From Toxoplasma gondii ME49 (Eukaryota; Apicomplexa; Conoidasida; Eucoccidiorida; Sarcocystidae), in contig NC_031477.1 of the NCBI RefSeq assembly GCF_000006565.2, positions 3,747,137 through 3,811,136 on the forward strand: DNA of 64,000 nucleotides, read 5' to 3'. Of this stretch, positions 48,794-62,360 are shown piece by piece. Position numbers and translations under genes: made by a program. Under the pieces are notes generated by a model, which did not search any database, was not told the DNA's origin, and saw only the letters and a list, made by a program, of their open reading frames with translations. Positions within the stretch are counted from its first letter, which is position 1, and every line of letters starts with the position of its first letter.

Positions 48794-51700
48794 TCAGCCT
48801 TCCATCTCGACTTCGCGCTCGTTCGGCACCGCTTCCTCTTCACCTGCCTTTGCTTCCTCTTCACCTGCTTTTGCTTCCTCTTCACCTGCCTCGGCTTCCT
48901 CTTCTTGTATGAGATCCTCAAGAACGCTTTCTTTTCGTGCGAACAGACTCTGAAGAGTCGCAGGATCTGCCGCTTCAAGTGTCTTCGCAACGCCCAGGAG
49001 CCGCCAGTGTCTCTGCTGTCGGACGACTTCTTGTTGGAGTCGCAGCGACTTCTCTTCTGCACACCTGCAAAATGCATGCAGCGAGGAGAGAGAGACTTTC
49101 TTTTCAACTGCAAACGCGATAGGCGTCACAATTGCTTCGCTGAGGTCTCGCGAGTTAGCTGTACGAGGCTCTGGCGACTCGCGATGTACCCTGCTGTAGT
49201 CTGTGCCCCCAGACGCAAAGTTCACTTTCCTGGGCACCGCTCTACAGACGTCGCTCTGCCGCGATCTCTCGAGCTGTGTGTTTGCATCGACTTGGCTGTT
49301 CAGATCCATCGACGGGTCTCTCTCTCTCTCTTTGAGTTCACCGAGGAAACATGAACAGACAGGAAAGCAAGCAAACGGCAGAGAGAGCGACGCAGCCAAC
49401 CACACCTTTTTGCCATCGCTTCGAGTTCCTCGTCTTCGTGTCTCGCTTGACGGCTGCACCCCACGCTGTCTTTTCTCGAGCGTCCTTGGGTGCGCCTCCG
49501 CTCGTTTTTTTTGAGTCTCTCTGTCTCGGTCCTTTCCTTCCTTGTGTCTCTGTCTCTTCTCTCCTTTTTTTCTGCCTGCGCTGCGGCAACCGTTTCTTCT
49601 CTGCTCACTCGAGAATGCGGGGATCGATGCCGGCAAGTCTGGCGACATGAATGCCGTGCGACTTTGGACACACACCCTTTGTGAGTTTATACAGAAACGC
49701 GAGAGACTGTTGTTCTTCGTTGATGGCTGCCTTCATGTGGACGTTCACCACATGCGGATGGCCCTGCATTTCGTAGCAGAGGAGGTGATAGTGCGTCGCG
49801 AACAGACACCGACACTGAACGCAGAAAAGCGGAGAAAAAACGCCGTCTTCCAAGAGAGCGTCGGCACGACTCCGACGAACAGCGAGCGGCTCTCGACCCC
49901 CAAATGACGCAGACTCTGTCTCTCCCAAAGAAAGAGAAAAGGCGACAAAAAAGGAGACAGAAAAAAAGGCGACAGACAAAAAGGCGACAGACAAAAAGGT
50001 GACAGAAAAAAAGGTGACAGACAAAAAGGCGACAGACAAAAAGGAGACAGAGAGCACCCGAGTCGCGTGGACCATGCGGCGTTGAGGAGAGAAGCAGATT
50101 CAGGAACCGCACATGCGAATACGATCTTCCGGCGTCGGGATGCGAACCGACGAAGTGACTGCGTTTTGCAACCGTCTCCTAACCTTTGAAATAGAGACCT
50201 CTAACGGACAGATGTAAAGAAGCACAGACGAAGGAGAAGAGCTGAGCAGAGGAAAAAACAGCGGGGACGAAGAGAGGAGAGAAAGGGGAAGAGGAAGCCA
50301 GGGGACAGGCCACCGACCAGGAGACAGGAGAGGGGAGGGAAACGCAGACAGAATGAAGAAAAAAGCGGAACCAGAGGTCTTTGGAAAGGTGAAACTTGAC
50401 GAGGTGCGCTCCTTCGACTCCACGGACGTACTTGTAAATTGTCAGTGATATGTTCGAGAGACGCAAGAGCAATCGCAGTGCCGTCAAACGTGGAAGTCCC
50501 CCGACCCAGTTCGTCGATCACAGCGAGAGAGTGACGCGTTCCCTGTCAACGCAGACGACAACCAACGCGTCAGGCATGCTTACACGATCCTTTGCATTCT
50601 CGTTTTTGGTGTTTTATCTGCCTGTCGCTTTCTTCGCTTCATCTCGATTTCTTTCACTCTCTTTCTGTCTTTCGCTCTCTGTTGTCCTCTCCGATTGCCT
50701 CCGTAGATCCCTTTCTCCCCTCACTTTCTTTCTTTTCATTGACCTTTCTCTGACGCTTCCCCTTACCCCGATCTCTGTCGCGTTTGTCTCCGCCTCTCTC
50801 CACCTTTCTCTCACACTGCGTCTTCTCCATCTGTCTATCCCTTCCTCTCTTCCCCGCTTTTATCTTTCTTTTCTCACGACTCCTGTTCCGTCAGTCCGTG
50901 CGTTCTCTCATGTGTGACAGCTGGCACTCTCGAGTCCGGGAGAGTTCATGTCCGTCGTTTCCTCCTCCCCTTCTTTCTCTCTCCCCTTGTTCGTCTTTTC
51001 CCCTGCCCTTCGCTCTTCGTTTCCTACGTAGGTCATGAGTTCGGAGATATCCTTCAGCTCGACCAAGAAGGTGCTAGCGCCTTGAAGAATTGAGTCTTCA
51101 GCGCCGAGGCGCGTAAAGATCCGGTCGACCGGCGAGAGTGTGCAGCTGTCGGCTGGAAAAATAAAAAAAGGGGGAAACGATTCAAAAGAATGGACAAACG
51201 GAAACAAAGGAAAAACACAGAGAAGAAAAAGACGGATAGGAGGAAACCGACACACCGGTGCAAGAGGAGCGGAGAGAGCACAGAAACAGGAGCTCCGAAA
51301 AAAAGAGACGAAACTCCACGGGATAAGCAACGCCAACGGCAAAGCGAGGTCAAAAGAAAAGATATGGAGAGACGACACAGAGATGAGAGAGCAGGAAAGA
51401 GAAAAGATGCAAGGAGAGACAAGAACGCACAGTCAGACCCAAGGGAACCAGAAGGAACATATGTCGGTGTAGTCAGACTCTTCACGTTGACTGAGAGATC
51501 CGAAGTCCGCAACTTTTTTACGTTTTCTCTCGTTTCTCATCGACACCCCCAACTTTACGCCAGCGCGGCCAGGACTGACAAGAGAGTTTCCCCACGACGT
51601 CACGTCTCGTCTTCCCCTTCTTATATTTGCTTTTCAATCTAAAACCATCTCTTTGCCTCAGAGCGACATTCTCGCGCAAATCCGCTTTCGCTTCGAATCG

Positions 51701-54700
51701 CGTCGCTCGCTTTTCTCGAACGACACCCCCCAACGTCGCTGTCGACCCGCGACCGTCATTTGTTCGGCGAAAGGCCCCCACCACCGGCTCGCTCGCCTCT
51801 TCTTTTCTTTCCTGTGTTTGTACCGTTTCTCCTTTGTACGTCCTTCGGTGGCATCCTTTTTCCTAGGAACACCGGCGCCTGAGCTCCCCGTTCTTTTGTG
51901 TTCTTGCCTTGCTCTCGACTTCCGCGTTCCCAGCGAACCTTTCCTTCCCTCTAAAAGACGCGCTTTTTGCTGGCAGCACATGGGGCAGTCTCGCCGCTTG
52001 TTCGTCTCTCTGTCGGCTTTCGCTTTTCACTCTTTCGACGCTTCTCCTGTTCACTCTTTCGACGCTTCTCGTACAGCGTAGGAGGCCTCTGAGTAGTGGT
52101 AACTCTAGCGTCGATGGAATAGAGTTCGCGAGAACTCCAGAGGTTCGCTGCGTACCGGGAACGAAGCATCCAACCTGTGCCATGACGACGCAGAGAGCAG
52201 CCTGTCGGAGCAGAGTGCTCTTTCCCCCCATGTTCGGACCAGTGATCAGGAGAGTTCGCTTCGACTCGTGAGGGCCGCAGTTCAGGTAAACGTCGTTTGG
52301 CACAAAGTTGTCCATCAGCGTCTCCGCCACCGGGTGTCTGCAGGTACGACCGTTTGAAATAGAAACAAATGCGTTTTCGTCTCTCGACCGAGTGGCAATG
52401 CTTTTCAGGTCCGCGAACGAAGCTGCATATTCACTCCGCGCCGATGGTCTGCGGTGATTTGACATTGAAACGTATCCAGTGTAGTCGAGAAAGCGGAAAC
52501 GGTGTGCAGCTTACTCTTCCGATAGAACGCCACTGTTTGTCTCTTTGGAACGAAAAACGAAGAACCACAGCGGTGCTCACTCAGTGAAAAGACAAACGGC
52601 CTCGCTGTCTTTGAGAACGCGTCCACTGCACCACTCGCGTCCGAGAAGCCTCGCGCGGCCAGACAACACACTCAGAAACCAGTCGGTGGGTCCTCGGCTT
52701 ATCGACGGAGACTGAGGACTCTCAAGCACCTCGCAGACCACTCCACGCCTTCCATCTCCAAATGCACACGAAGACGCGCAAACAGGTACTACGCGCTACA
52801 TGTTTGTGAATATGCGGTAGGTAACGCGTCTGCCAGTGAATCATGTACACCGTCTCTGACGCCATGGCGATGCATGCGACGCATCTGACTGCCGAGAGGA
52901 GACAGAAGAGACGAAGAGACTAGTGTTTCGCGTTTCCATGTTTTTCGGATGGACCTGCAGTTTTTCAAGGCGAGGATCGGAGGTGCGTCTTCGCGAGCTT
53001 CGACGATCGTCGGTCTGCACATTTGCCCACTGTGCCCTGTCCAGATGAAAAAGAAACGCAGCGTAACACCAAGAATTTCCGCATTCTCCCAAGGTCCTTC
53101 TCTCGCCTGCGCCTGCGTCACAGAAGCTCCACCGGAACCACCGGTGATGATCCCCTCGTCGAAGGCGTGGAGAGAAATCAAACGAACGTTCAACGCGCTT
53201 TCTTCTGCAGATCGATGCATGAGCAATCGTGAGAGGGCAGGCGTCTCGGTCACCGCCCGGACAGGAAACGAGACAGAAACGCACAGCGAGGAAACAAAGA
53301 TTTTCCGGATTGACAACGCGACAGTGGACGAGTTGCGAGGTTCTAGCAATCAAAGCTGCGCGTCTCCACGCTCGTCTCCTGCGTACAGACACCGCATCGC
53401 GCCGCCGCCAGAGAGGCGTTTCCGTGTTCACCTTTCCGTTCCTTTCACAATCGGCAACCGACGATTTCTACCTGGGTGAGTAGCGACGACAGTGGCGAGA
53501 GACTGCAGACAATCGAGCTCTGCAGCCACTTGAATGGCGCGCCCAAATGTGTGCGTGAAATGGCTGTAGAAGGCGTTGAAGAGAATCGAGAAAAACGGAT
53601 AGAACGTATCTTTCTGCTTCTGCTCAAGATCTGAAAAGCCGACAGCGACACAGAGGAAAGGCCAGCTGCAGAAACGGATGCAGAAAATGCATGCAGAAAG
53701 CGCAAGCGCCTCACCAACCTACAAACGCCTCCGAGACGAACGCGCGCGCGTCCACGGAGGAGTTGGCGGCCAGGAAAAACAGGGAAAGAGAAGGACGAAA
53801 GGGACAGCTCTTCGACGCGAGTACGCCACCGTCACAAACAGTTGCGAGGGAGAGCCAAAAGGAAAGAAGAAAGTTCAAAGAACGCTCTGAGGCAAAACGC
53901 TTACCTTCAAGTTCAGCCACCAGCTCGCAGATCTCTGGTGTGCGGAAGCTGCAGGGACAGAAGGGGAACAGTCCAGCCCTTTCTGCATTTCTCAAAACGA
54001 ATTGACGGCCATTCGAAATAAAGTCGGGAGGCGACAAAAGACGCGCTGCCCGAAGGATGTTCACGATTCTCACGAACTGCGTGTCTGGCGACGCGAAGAC
54101 GCGAAATGCCAAACGCTTTCGAAAGCAGCAACAGACACAGTCAGAAATGTCTTCTGTCAAGATGGAACTCCCCGTGTACATGCACATGCGGAAAGCCTCA
54201 GCGTACTTGACAGATCACCGAGTCTTCCGAATTCTCTCCACTGCCTTCCTTATAGTACACGGGTGCACTGTTCTACATCGACGTTTGCGTCGCCTTAACT
54301 CGAACTGAAACCGCACAGATCCATTGCATTGCAGTCAATGCCTGAACGCTGTCTGTGCTCGCGATTTCTCTCTCTCTCTGTCTCTCTTCTGTGTCTCTAA
54401 AAAGCATGTCTGCGTCTCCACCGCCTCGTCTTTGTCGACCTGTGTCTCCATGCCTTCACGTAAATCTGTTTGCATAGAGAAGACCCATCCGTGGACATGT
54501 CCTCCGCGGCGTATACGCGGGTGTGCATGGACAGAGGCCTATGTAAGCCATTTATTCGCGTCTCTCTGCTCCAAAGTCCTCACCGAAAAAATCCTTTTCG
54601 GGACGAGGTAATGTCGCATTCGTGAGTTCGCAGAAGCTCCTTGGAGACGGTGTCTGGACATTCGACCTCGTACCTGCACAAGCGGCGCAAAACGAGACGA

Positions 54701-57700
54701 TGGTTCCTGACGACGACGCCTGCGTGGTACACACCCGACGACGGCGTCCGAGTTCCCTGTCTCTCAGGCGACTCCCTCCCGCAATCAAGAAAAAAGCCTC
54801 ACTTGAATTTCGAGTGGACGAATTGGAGGGATTTCATCTTCCACGAACTCCGCAAGTCGTCGAGCAGATTCTCCAGCTTCTGCTGCACTTCCTGCATCTC
54901 CGTAACTGTGTCGTCGTAGGCTGCAAGCACACCCTGGGGATCCGCGAAGAGAAAACGCGGAGGAGAAAAGCGACTTGCGTCCGTCAGCAGTTGGGGACCG
55001 ACACAGACGCGAGGAAGAGAAGAACGGCGAAGCGCGCGACGGAGTGGCGGGAAGAACGGGGAGAAATGAGGAGACATGTAGGTGGGGAAACAAGATTTGC
55101 AGGAGATCGCGTCTGTCTGCTGCTGGTCCCCGCATTTCACGACGACGTTTCCTTCAGAGATCTCGCTGCGTCGCTGAGTCTCTGACGTTTTCAAAAAAAA
55201 GCCGTGCTACACATGATGGAAAAGGCGTTTTGCGTCTTCAGAACGACCGATTTCCAGACAGCAGGCAGCACCGTCCGTTGGACCGCAGCGGCGTTCGAGT
55301 TGCTTTTCTCTTACCTTTGCAGGGATTTTGTGTCCATCTGCGTTGATGGCAACTTTGCTTTTTAGACTGGCAACGAGTTCCCCGAGAGGAGGGAAGAGTC
55401 CGCCATGTTCTCGATCGGCACAGAGGTCCAGCAGGCGACCGCCTCTTCCTTCTTCGCCTTCTCGCTCTTCTGCGGCTTCTCGCTCTTCTGCGCCTTCCTG
55501 TCCGTGAGAGGTTGCGAGTCTTTGCGCGAGTCGCTTGGCGAGGCTTTCGACGCTGAGAAAGGCGTCGAGGAGAGCGAAGAAGTCGGCCAGAAGTTTCTGA
55601 TGGAAATGGTCGAAGTAGACCGCGCGGCGCTCGCCCTGCAGTCCCTGCGCGCAGATCTTGGCGGAGAGACGTTCGATGTCGGGACAGGCTTGCAGAGCTT
55701 TGCGGATGTCCGCCACACTTTCGGGGGAGTTGCACAGCCAGTCGACGGCGTCCAGGCGGCGCGTCAACTCGGCAACGTTCCGCAGCGGAGCGACCAACCA
55801 CCGCCGCAGCAGCCGGTGTCCAAACGCCGTGACCGTGCGGTCGAGGTACCCCAGAAGTGCCTGCTTCGCGCAGCCGTCTTGCGTCTGGAGAATCTCCAGC
55901 TGCCGGAGCGCATGTGCGTCCAGAACGAGGACGGAGGCGTCGCGAGGCCGGAAGCTCTCGAACTGACAAAGCGGCAAAACTGAGGCGTCGAGGCGACACT
56001 CGCGAAGATACACACACAACCCCCCCACTGCACAGTGCAAAGAAGGCCACCGGTCACACAACGTCCGGCACAACTCCAAAGACTGCGCTGGGGAAGACGA
56101 AGACGAGGACGACAGCGACGACGACAGCGAAGCAGGAGAAGAGGCAGAAGAGGAAGAAGAGGAAGAGGAGGAAGAGGAGGCGTTGGACTTCGAGGTCAGA
56201 GCGTCGAGTCGGGAGGTGATGTAGCGATCGACTTCGGTGTGGGCGCCGAGAAGGTCTGGGAAGGAAGTGAGCGGGGAGAGTTGAGGGGGGGACGGGAGGA
56301 ACTTGAGCAGTTTGAGGACCGACGCAGGGATGTTCGTCGGCGAGTACACCACTTCGACAGGCAGCGTTTGCGCGAGGAGAAGCCGGAGTGACGGCCAAGC
56401 GGCTGTCGGATCGTCTGAGAGTCTCACGAGCGAGACTCGACATGTGGAGACATCGACGAGACACGCTGCGAATCCCGGTTTTAGTTCGCGTCTCTTTTCG
56501 CTGGTGTCGCGCGCGTCTCGAGTCGAAGAGTCCATTCCTACAGTCGCCTTCTCCGCCGCGTCCAAGCTCTGCTGCACCTCCGGGTCTCCTCGATCCCCTG
56601 CCCCGGTTGAGGCGCGTTCTCCAGTCTCACGCCGATCGGCCGCCATGATGTCGGCGCCGCGTCTGTCCGCAGCGACCTGCTTCTCCGTCGCGACCTCGGT
56701 GTCGACGTCCACCTCTTCGTCTTCTTCTCCGAAGTAGAGAACGAGGAGGTACCGCGCCGCCTGTCCAAGCATGTCTGCATGTCTCACAGTTCCTGCGGAG
56801 TAGACTTCGCAGACCTCGCGTCTGACCGCCTTGTCCTTCGCCCCGGCGGCGGCCTGGCTGTTTCGTTTCTCAAGCTCCTTCGGCGTCTCCATCTGCTCGA
56901 CGACGACGACTTTGTATCCCGCCTGTACGAGCTGTCTCGCCTGGAAGTGCAGATTCTGCTCTGGGAAGCCGCAGTGCGGCTTCGCGTCTGCGCCGCCACC
57001 CCCCATCCACTTCAGGTCGAGGATGCGGTGCGCCGCGCAAGCGTCGCCATACACGAGTTCGTAGAACTTGCCAATCTTGAAGAGAATCAACTTGTCGAAG
57101 TGCTCCTTCTTGATCTCCCAGTACTGCGCCATGCCCGGCGTCATGTGCGGTCGCGCATGCGCGCGCGCCAGCTGAGAGTCCGGCGATGGAATCCACAGCG
57201 AAGAAAAGTCGTAGTCCTCGCCGCAGTCGATGGCGCGCCTCCCGCTGATGTCCCTCATGCGCGCAGGATCCGCCCACGGCGGAAAGCTAAATTGCCTGTG
57301 GTACATGTAGAAGTCCTCGATGTAGTGCCGGAAATAATGGCAGTTCTGAGCCGCCGGAGACGCCAACAAACGACGCCGCAACTCGGCCTCGTCCACCGCG
57401 TCCGTTGCCTTCCTGCCTGTCGAACACGGTAGTCGCGAAGACGAAGAGACAGAAGACGAAGAGACAGAAGACGAGGACAGAGAAGACGACAGAGAAGACG
57501 AAGAGGAAGTTGGTTCGGGTGCTGCGGGAGGAGACGAAGACGGTGGAGAGGTCACTCGGGGCGGCGTGAGAGAAGAAGTCGTTCCAGGCTTTTCGGAGGA
57601 AGCCGAGTATACGAGATCCTTCAGTTTCGCTCGCGATGAAGACGACGCCGATGATGACGCGGTCGTCCACGTCGTCTGAGATCCTTCCTCAACGCGCTTT

Positions 57701-60685
57701 TCTTTCTTCGGTGCGGGTCGCTTCTTCCCCCTCACTTCCTCTTCTTCCTCCTCTTCTTCTTCCTCTTCCTCTTCTTCTTCTTCGTCTTCTTCTTCGTCTT
57801 CACTGTCGTCTTCACTCTCCTCTTCACTTTCATCTTCGTAGCTTTCGTCACTGAACGCGGACGGCTCAGACTCTTCTTCCTCTTCCTCGTCTTCCTCTTC
57901 TTCCTCTTCTTCTTCAGGTTTCGCGCGTCTGGCCGCTTCCTTCTCGATCTTCTTCGTTTGCTCGGCCTGTCGCCTTCTTCGAATCGAGGGTGGCGTCTCC
58001 ATCTTTTCTTCATCGTCGCTGAGGGCCAGTCGTCTCCGCAGTCTCTTGAGCTTCCGTACGTCTTCGCTGCACCATGAGAAACGCAGAGCAGCTTTTTTCG
58101 AAGAACCTATATTCCTCAGGCAATTGGAGTGAATGCGTTTGGATCTCCCGAACGAGGACTGTCCTCAAGAACCTCGAAAGTCCCTCTCTGGGGGAGCTGT
58201 TCTTCGCACGAACGAAGGCGTTCAAATCGTCTCACCCCCCGCAAAGCGTTCCAGTCGAACGCCTCGCGTCCACGGCACAGTTCTGCACAAACCTTTCAGG
58301 GCATATCGCGACAGCGCAATAACGAACAGGATGAATTTCGTTGAAAGAAAGTTTTGTCCAGGTGCTGACATCTGGGAACTCCCCTGGTGGCTTGGACAGA
58401 AGAAACGAAAACTCCTCGCTCTTTGTCGCGCCCTCTCCCCTCCCTCCGTCGTCTCAGAAACGGCAGGTTCACGATGATTGGCGCTCTGTTTACGACATTT
58501 GCTTTCTCGATTTCCACGCTTTCTGCGGCGAAGACCGCTCCAAAAACACGGTCCCCTTAACGCCGCCCAGAACAGCAGACCCAATTGTTTTCGCGAGCAG
58601 ACTGCATGCAACGGAGGATTCGTCGACACAGTGACACCAACGAAGGCACAAACGCGAATCCCGCCAGGATCGAGTTACTCTCCTGTCTCTGTGCATTCAA
58701 CTTTCTGCGCTTCCCAGTGGTGCAGCGATGCCTCGCGGATGATTTGAACGCAGACTGCCGCCAAAAAAGGTGAAGAAACACCGCATGCCCGGTCTCCGCG
58801 ATCGTTCGGTCCAGAGGAAGAACCAGTCGAACAAAATTAAACTTTCAGGTAGAACCGCGATGTTGAACAAATCGAAGAGGCAAATGGAAACGATACTGAA
58901 GTCTTTACAAAGGAGGATGAAACATGAAGAGACTCACCTGCCCGGATCTTCCTCGTTCCCGCTGCTCGACCGCGCCGCTGTGCTGTCTCCCACAGACGCC
59001 TGAAGAGAGAGACAATTTGTCGCATGCGAAGAAATAATGAACTTCTGTGCAGTAGAAGAAAACCAAGGCGCGCATCACTTGGCTCCACAAAACGGACGAA
59101 AACGAAACGAACCACTTGCACTCGGAGACCATACAATACCCTCCCCCACACACTTATAAATAGTTAAAACCTACAGAATTAATAGACATATACATACATA
59201 TATATGTATATATATGTGTGTATATATGTATATATATATATATAATTTGTTGGTGTATGTGTGCACTTCTTTATGTATCGACTCTGTACATGTACAGATA
59301 TATCTGCATAGAAACAGGCCCCGACAGAAAGTATCTCCTTCGCAGTTGGACAATTGTAGATGAATATGCGTATACTGGTTGAAGCAAGCACATGCGTCTC
59401 TGCATGCGTTTTGAAGCATGATCTGCGTTCCACGTGAGACTTCTCCCTTTGATTTTCTTTTCAAGAGAAACAGATACTTGCAACTCACGCGCTGTCTCTT
59501 TTTCTCGTCTTCCGTCGGTTCCGTGGTGCTGTTGCGCATCTCTGTTTTCTGGACGGCGTCTTTGTTCTTTTCTGGGGAGCCAGCAGCTCCTCTTGGTGCG
59601 TCCTCGTCGTCTTGTCGCTTGCAGAAAACGCCTTCGCTGAATCGTCTGACTTTCCTTGTCGGCATCTCCTCTTTCGCGTTCTTTGCCGCAGCAGCGCCTG
59701 CACTCGCCGCCTGCGAAGTCTCTTCTGTCGCCTTCTCTGAAGAGGCGTCTCGTCGCTCAGGAGCCTTGCCGCTCGCAGGTGCAGACGCGCTAGCGGGAGG
59801 CTGTCGCGAGAAGAAAGAGAGAATCGACGCTTGTTTCTGCGAGACAGAAGTCACAGGAGAGCAGACGTACGCAGCTACCTCTCGTTGAAAAAAAAGCCGC
59901 GGCGCGAGCGAGGGAACTACGAACGCGCAAGCGGAACAGGGAAGAGATCCTTCTCCTAGAGGAGCTGCTTGACAGAAGGAAAGAAAAAGCGAGAAGAATG
60001 ACGACCGAGACGAGCAAAGAGATTCCAGAAAGGAGACGAAGATCCCCGAAAGCAGACGAAAAAGACTCTCGCGGGGGTGTGCAGGCTGAACTTCCAAAAT
60101 GGACATGTGAACAGAGACAGATATATCGACAGAGACACAATGAAAGGCCTATGCACAGATATACAGAAACGCATGCGTCGATAAATACAACTGCTTATAG
60201 AAACAGATGGAAACATTCAAAGAGAGAGAGGCGAAAGTGATCGATAGACGTTTCCGTTCCCACCCCAAAAAGACCTCGCCATCAAGCGCGCGCGTACGTA
60301 CACCCCAACGTCTTGCAGACATACGGAGGACCAGCGGCACAGCAGCAGCGAAACAGCCTTCCCGTTTCTCTCTCTCTTTGTCTCAAAATAGAGGGAGAGA
60401 AGGCCAGCATGCGTGTATAGATGCTCACATCCATGCACACATTTGTGGCTGAAGATTTCTGCCCATCCTGGTTTTGCTCTGTTCTTCGCGTTCTGTTTTC
60501 CACTGTGTTTGTGTCTTGCTCGTTTCGTTCCTTCCTGCGTCTCTCCCGCCTTAAAACTCTGCCCTTTCTCCTGCAGGTTTTCGCTTGCCTACCTTCCCAG
60601 CGGTCTCGTAGATCGACCCACCGGAGCGTCGAGCGCCGCCGGGCCGCGCGGAGGCCGGAGCAGCCTTTGTCAGCTGTGGCGACAT
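48794..60685 (-). CDS. MSH6: DNA mismatch repair protein, MutS homologue of the MSH6 class
   Basis: Recognises base-base mismatches as a dimer with MSH2 in the nucleus. Exons: 60593-60685, 59489-59836, 58938-58999, 55315-58066, 54803-54933, 54584-54673, 53905-53948, 53472-53630, 52955-53036, 52156-52337, 51028-51152, 50432-50542, 49609-49814, 48794-49064. They total 4,656 nt (1,551 residues) and every junction fits in phase. Residues 32-39 (QASILSFF) form a PCNA-interacting motif, as in MSH6. An acidic Glu/Asp/Ser region follows. MutS domain I near residue 500 has KIGKFYEL, the Phe-x-Glu mismatch wedge. The segment [14 protein letters not shown] matches the MSH6 clamp region. The ATPase has [15 protein letters not shown] (Walker A), [33 protein letters not shown] (Walker B) and FATHYH. 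The tail has Glu-rich repeats. PIP box plus FYE plus order of segments support MSH6 over MSH2 or MSH3. Confidence 0.95.
48831..48905 (-). repeat. 21-bp coding minisatellite (EEEAKAG) in MSH6 tail
   Basis: About three and a half copies of a 21-bp unit encode Glu-Glu-Glu-Ala-Lys-Ala-Gly near the MSH6 C-terminus. The unit length keeps the frame whatever the copy number. Confidence 0.9.
49938..50051. repeat. 15-bp degenerate tandem repeat in MSH6 intron 12
   Basis: Repeats of GGYGACAGACAAAAA on the plus strand, about seven copies, lie between the exons at 49609-49814 and 50432-50542. On the sense strand they are a long pyrimidine-rich tract. Confidence 0.85.
57728..57920 (-). repeat. GAA/GAG repeat encoding acidic Glu/Asp runs of MSH6
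   Basis: Near-continuous GAA/GAG/GAC codons on the minus strand give two long Glu-rich runs separated by a Ser/Asp/Glu stretch, in the linker between the PCNA motif and the first MutS domain. Confidence 0.9.
59191..59244. repeat. (TA)n array in MSH6 intron 2
   Basis: TACATATATATG units grade into a TA run, in the intron between the exons at 58938-58999 and 59489-59836. Confidence 0.85.
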
Positions 60686-62360
60686 TTTTTCCAGCCGAAC
60701 GTCGGACAGCGGCGCTGGGAGAAACGCCGGAGAGGGCACAAACGCGAGCTGCTTGAGGCTTGAGAAGAGAGAGAACGCGACGGAGCACACACGAAGGCAG
60801 GCAGTTCTCAGAACCTACGCTGAGGAGCGGAAAAGACCGGCGAAGCGAGCAGAGAAGCCGACGAGAAAGAGAAGAGGAGCTCAACAGGAGGGAAGAAGGC
60901 GCGAGTCAGGGGGACCGGACGGCGCCTTTGTGCGAAGATCCGTCGCAGACGAGTCGACGAAGATACACAGTCGCTCGACACCCTTCTTCGACAAAGGCGA
61001 GGGACAGTGAAGAATGGCCTCCAGTTTTTCGTTAAAAAAGAACGAGAGGGCAAAACGGAAGAACGGGGGGGGGGGGGGGGGAACCGGAAGGGCGGCCAAA
61101 GCAGTCTTCGACAGAGGTCGGTGCGTTACCAGAGTTCGAGTGTGCAGTCCACCCTGCTTCCCTCCATTTCTCCTTCGCCGTTACTTGTGATTCCTCGTTG
61201 GTGTCTCTCTTTCTCTCGCTAGGAAGAGAGACATCCGCTCGCGTTCTCAGCGCCTCTGCTCGCGTCGCTCTTTAACCAGTTGTAACGCTACAGAGAGAGA
61301 GACGCACACACACATACACACAGAGACAGAGAGACAGAAGCGCTCTCGGAGCGCAATCTGCGAACAGAAACTTGTCCGAGAGCGACAGTGCGGAGGCAGC
61401 AGTGGCGAGAAGAGGCGAAGAAAGGCGAACGAGAAGAAAGGCGAACGAGAAGAAAGGAGAGAGAGAGAGAAGGGAGACCAGAGCTCGAAGGGGGATCCAA
61501 GTTGCATGCGCGAGATTCCTTTGGCCTCCTTCCGAGAGGGGGTCGGCGCGGTGTGCAGAGCCTCCGTCGAGGAGAGAAACACCAGAGAGGAAAGGAGAGA
61601 AAAAACGAGAAGGAATGAGAACAGAGAACATGTAAGGAAAAACTCAAAGGGGGACAAGCACACCGCAAGACTCAAGCAGGAAACGTCACAGAAAGATGGT
61701 GACGAGACTGGACAACGGCTGGCGAATTCGACGCGCGCGACCCCCCCCCCCGACGGAAAAGACAACCGCGAGACAAGCGGCATGTCTCTTCAAGAAATGG
61801 CTGCCTCTTTTTCGCGAATGCTTCGTTTTTTCAAAGAGCGTTCACACCTTCCATCACCTTCTCTCGAGGTCCACTTGGAAAGAGAAAAAGAGAGACAGAG
61901 AGAACACAGCAGAACAAGAAAGAGAGGAGAAAAGAGAAAACGGGAGAGAAAGGGGGAAACGCCTGTATTTTTTCCTCAGGATTCAACCGGAAATTCTGGA
62001 AGGAATTCGAGCTTTTTCTTGCGTCGACGCAAGCGAACATCGCGCTGCAAAAGCCGTCACTTCTCCCGCTCTCCCTCACTGCATCTTTTCCTTCTCTTCC
62101 TTTTTTCCATCTCTCTCTCTTGCTCTGTGTATCTTCCTCCCTTGCTGTGTTTCTTTTCTCGGCTTCTGCTTCCCCAGTCTCCATGCTGGTCTCCCTCAGG
62201 GTCGACCGGCCGGAAGACACAGCAAAAACAGAAAGTATCAAAAAGATGTACAGACATATTTAAGGGATTAGACGCGTACACTTCACTTTTCGACGCATGA
62301 ATACAGCCTCGTTCTCAACCTTAGTCGACATGTATTTATATATCTGCATCTTTATATAGA
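60686..62360. other. Upstream region of MSH6
   Basis: Should contain the MSH6 promoter and leader. A G17 run lies at 61065-61081 and a C11 run at 61741-61751. Between 61260 and 62200 the plus strand is dominated by GAGAGA/GAAAGG purine tracts and then by CTC/TTC tracts, which create long Lys/Arg/Glu-rich or Ser/Leu-rich frames (for example 61506-62300 plus) that I do not accept as genes. No motif-bearing gene is visible. Confidence 0.6.

Noticed and set aside
61506..62300. 264-codon plus-strand frame rich in Lys, Arg and Glu
   Set aside because: Built from GAGAGA/GAAAGG purine tracts followed by pyrimidine tracts; no domain, and composition explains the open frame.
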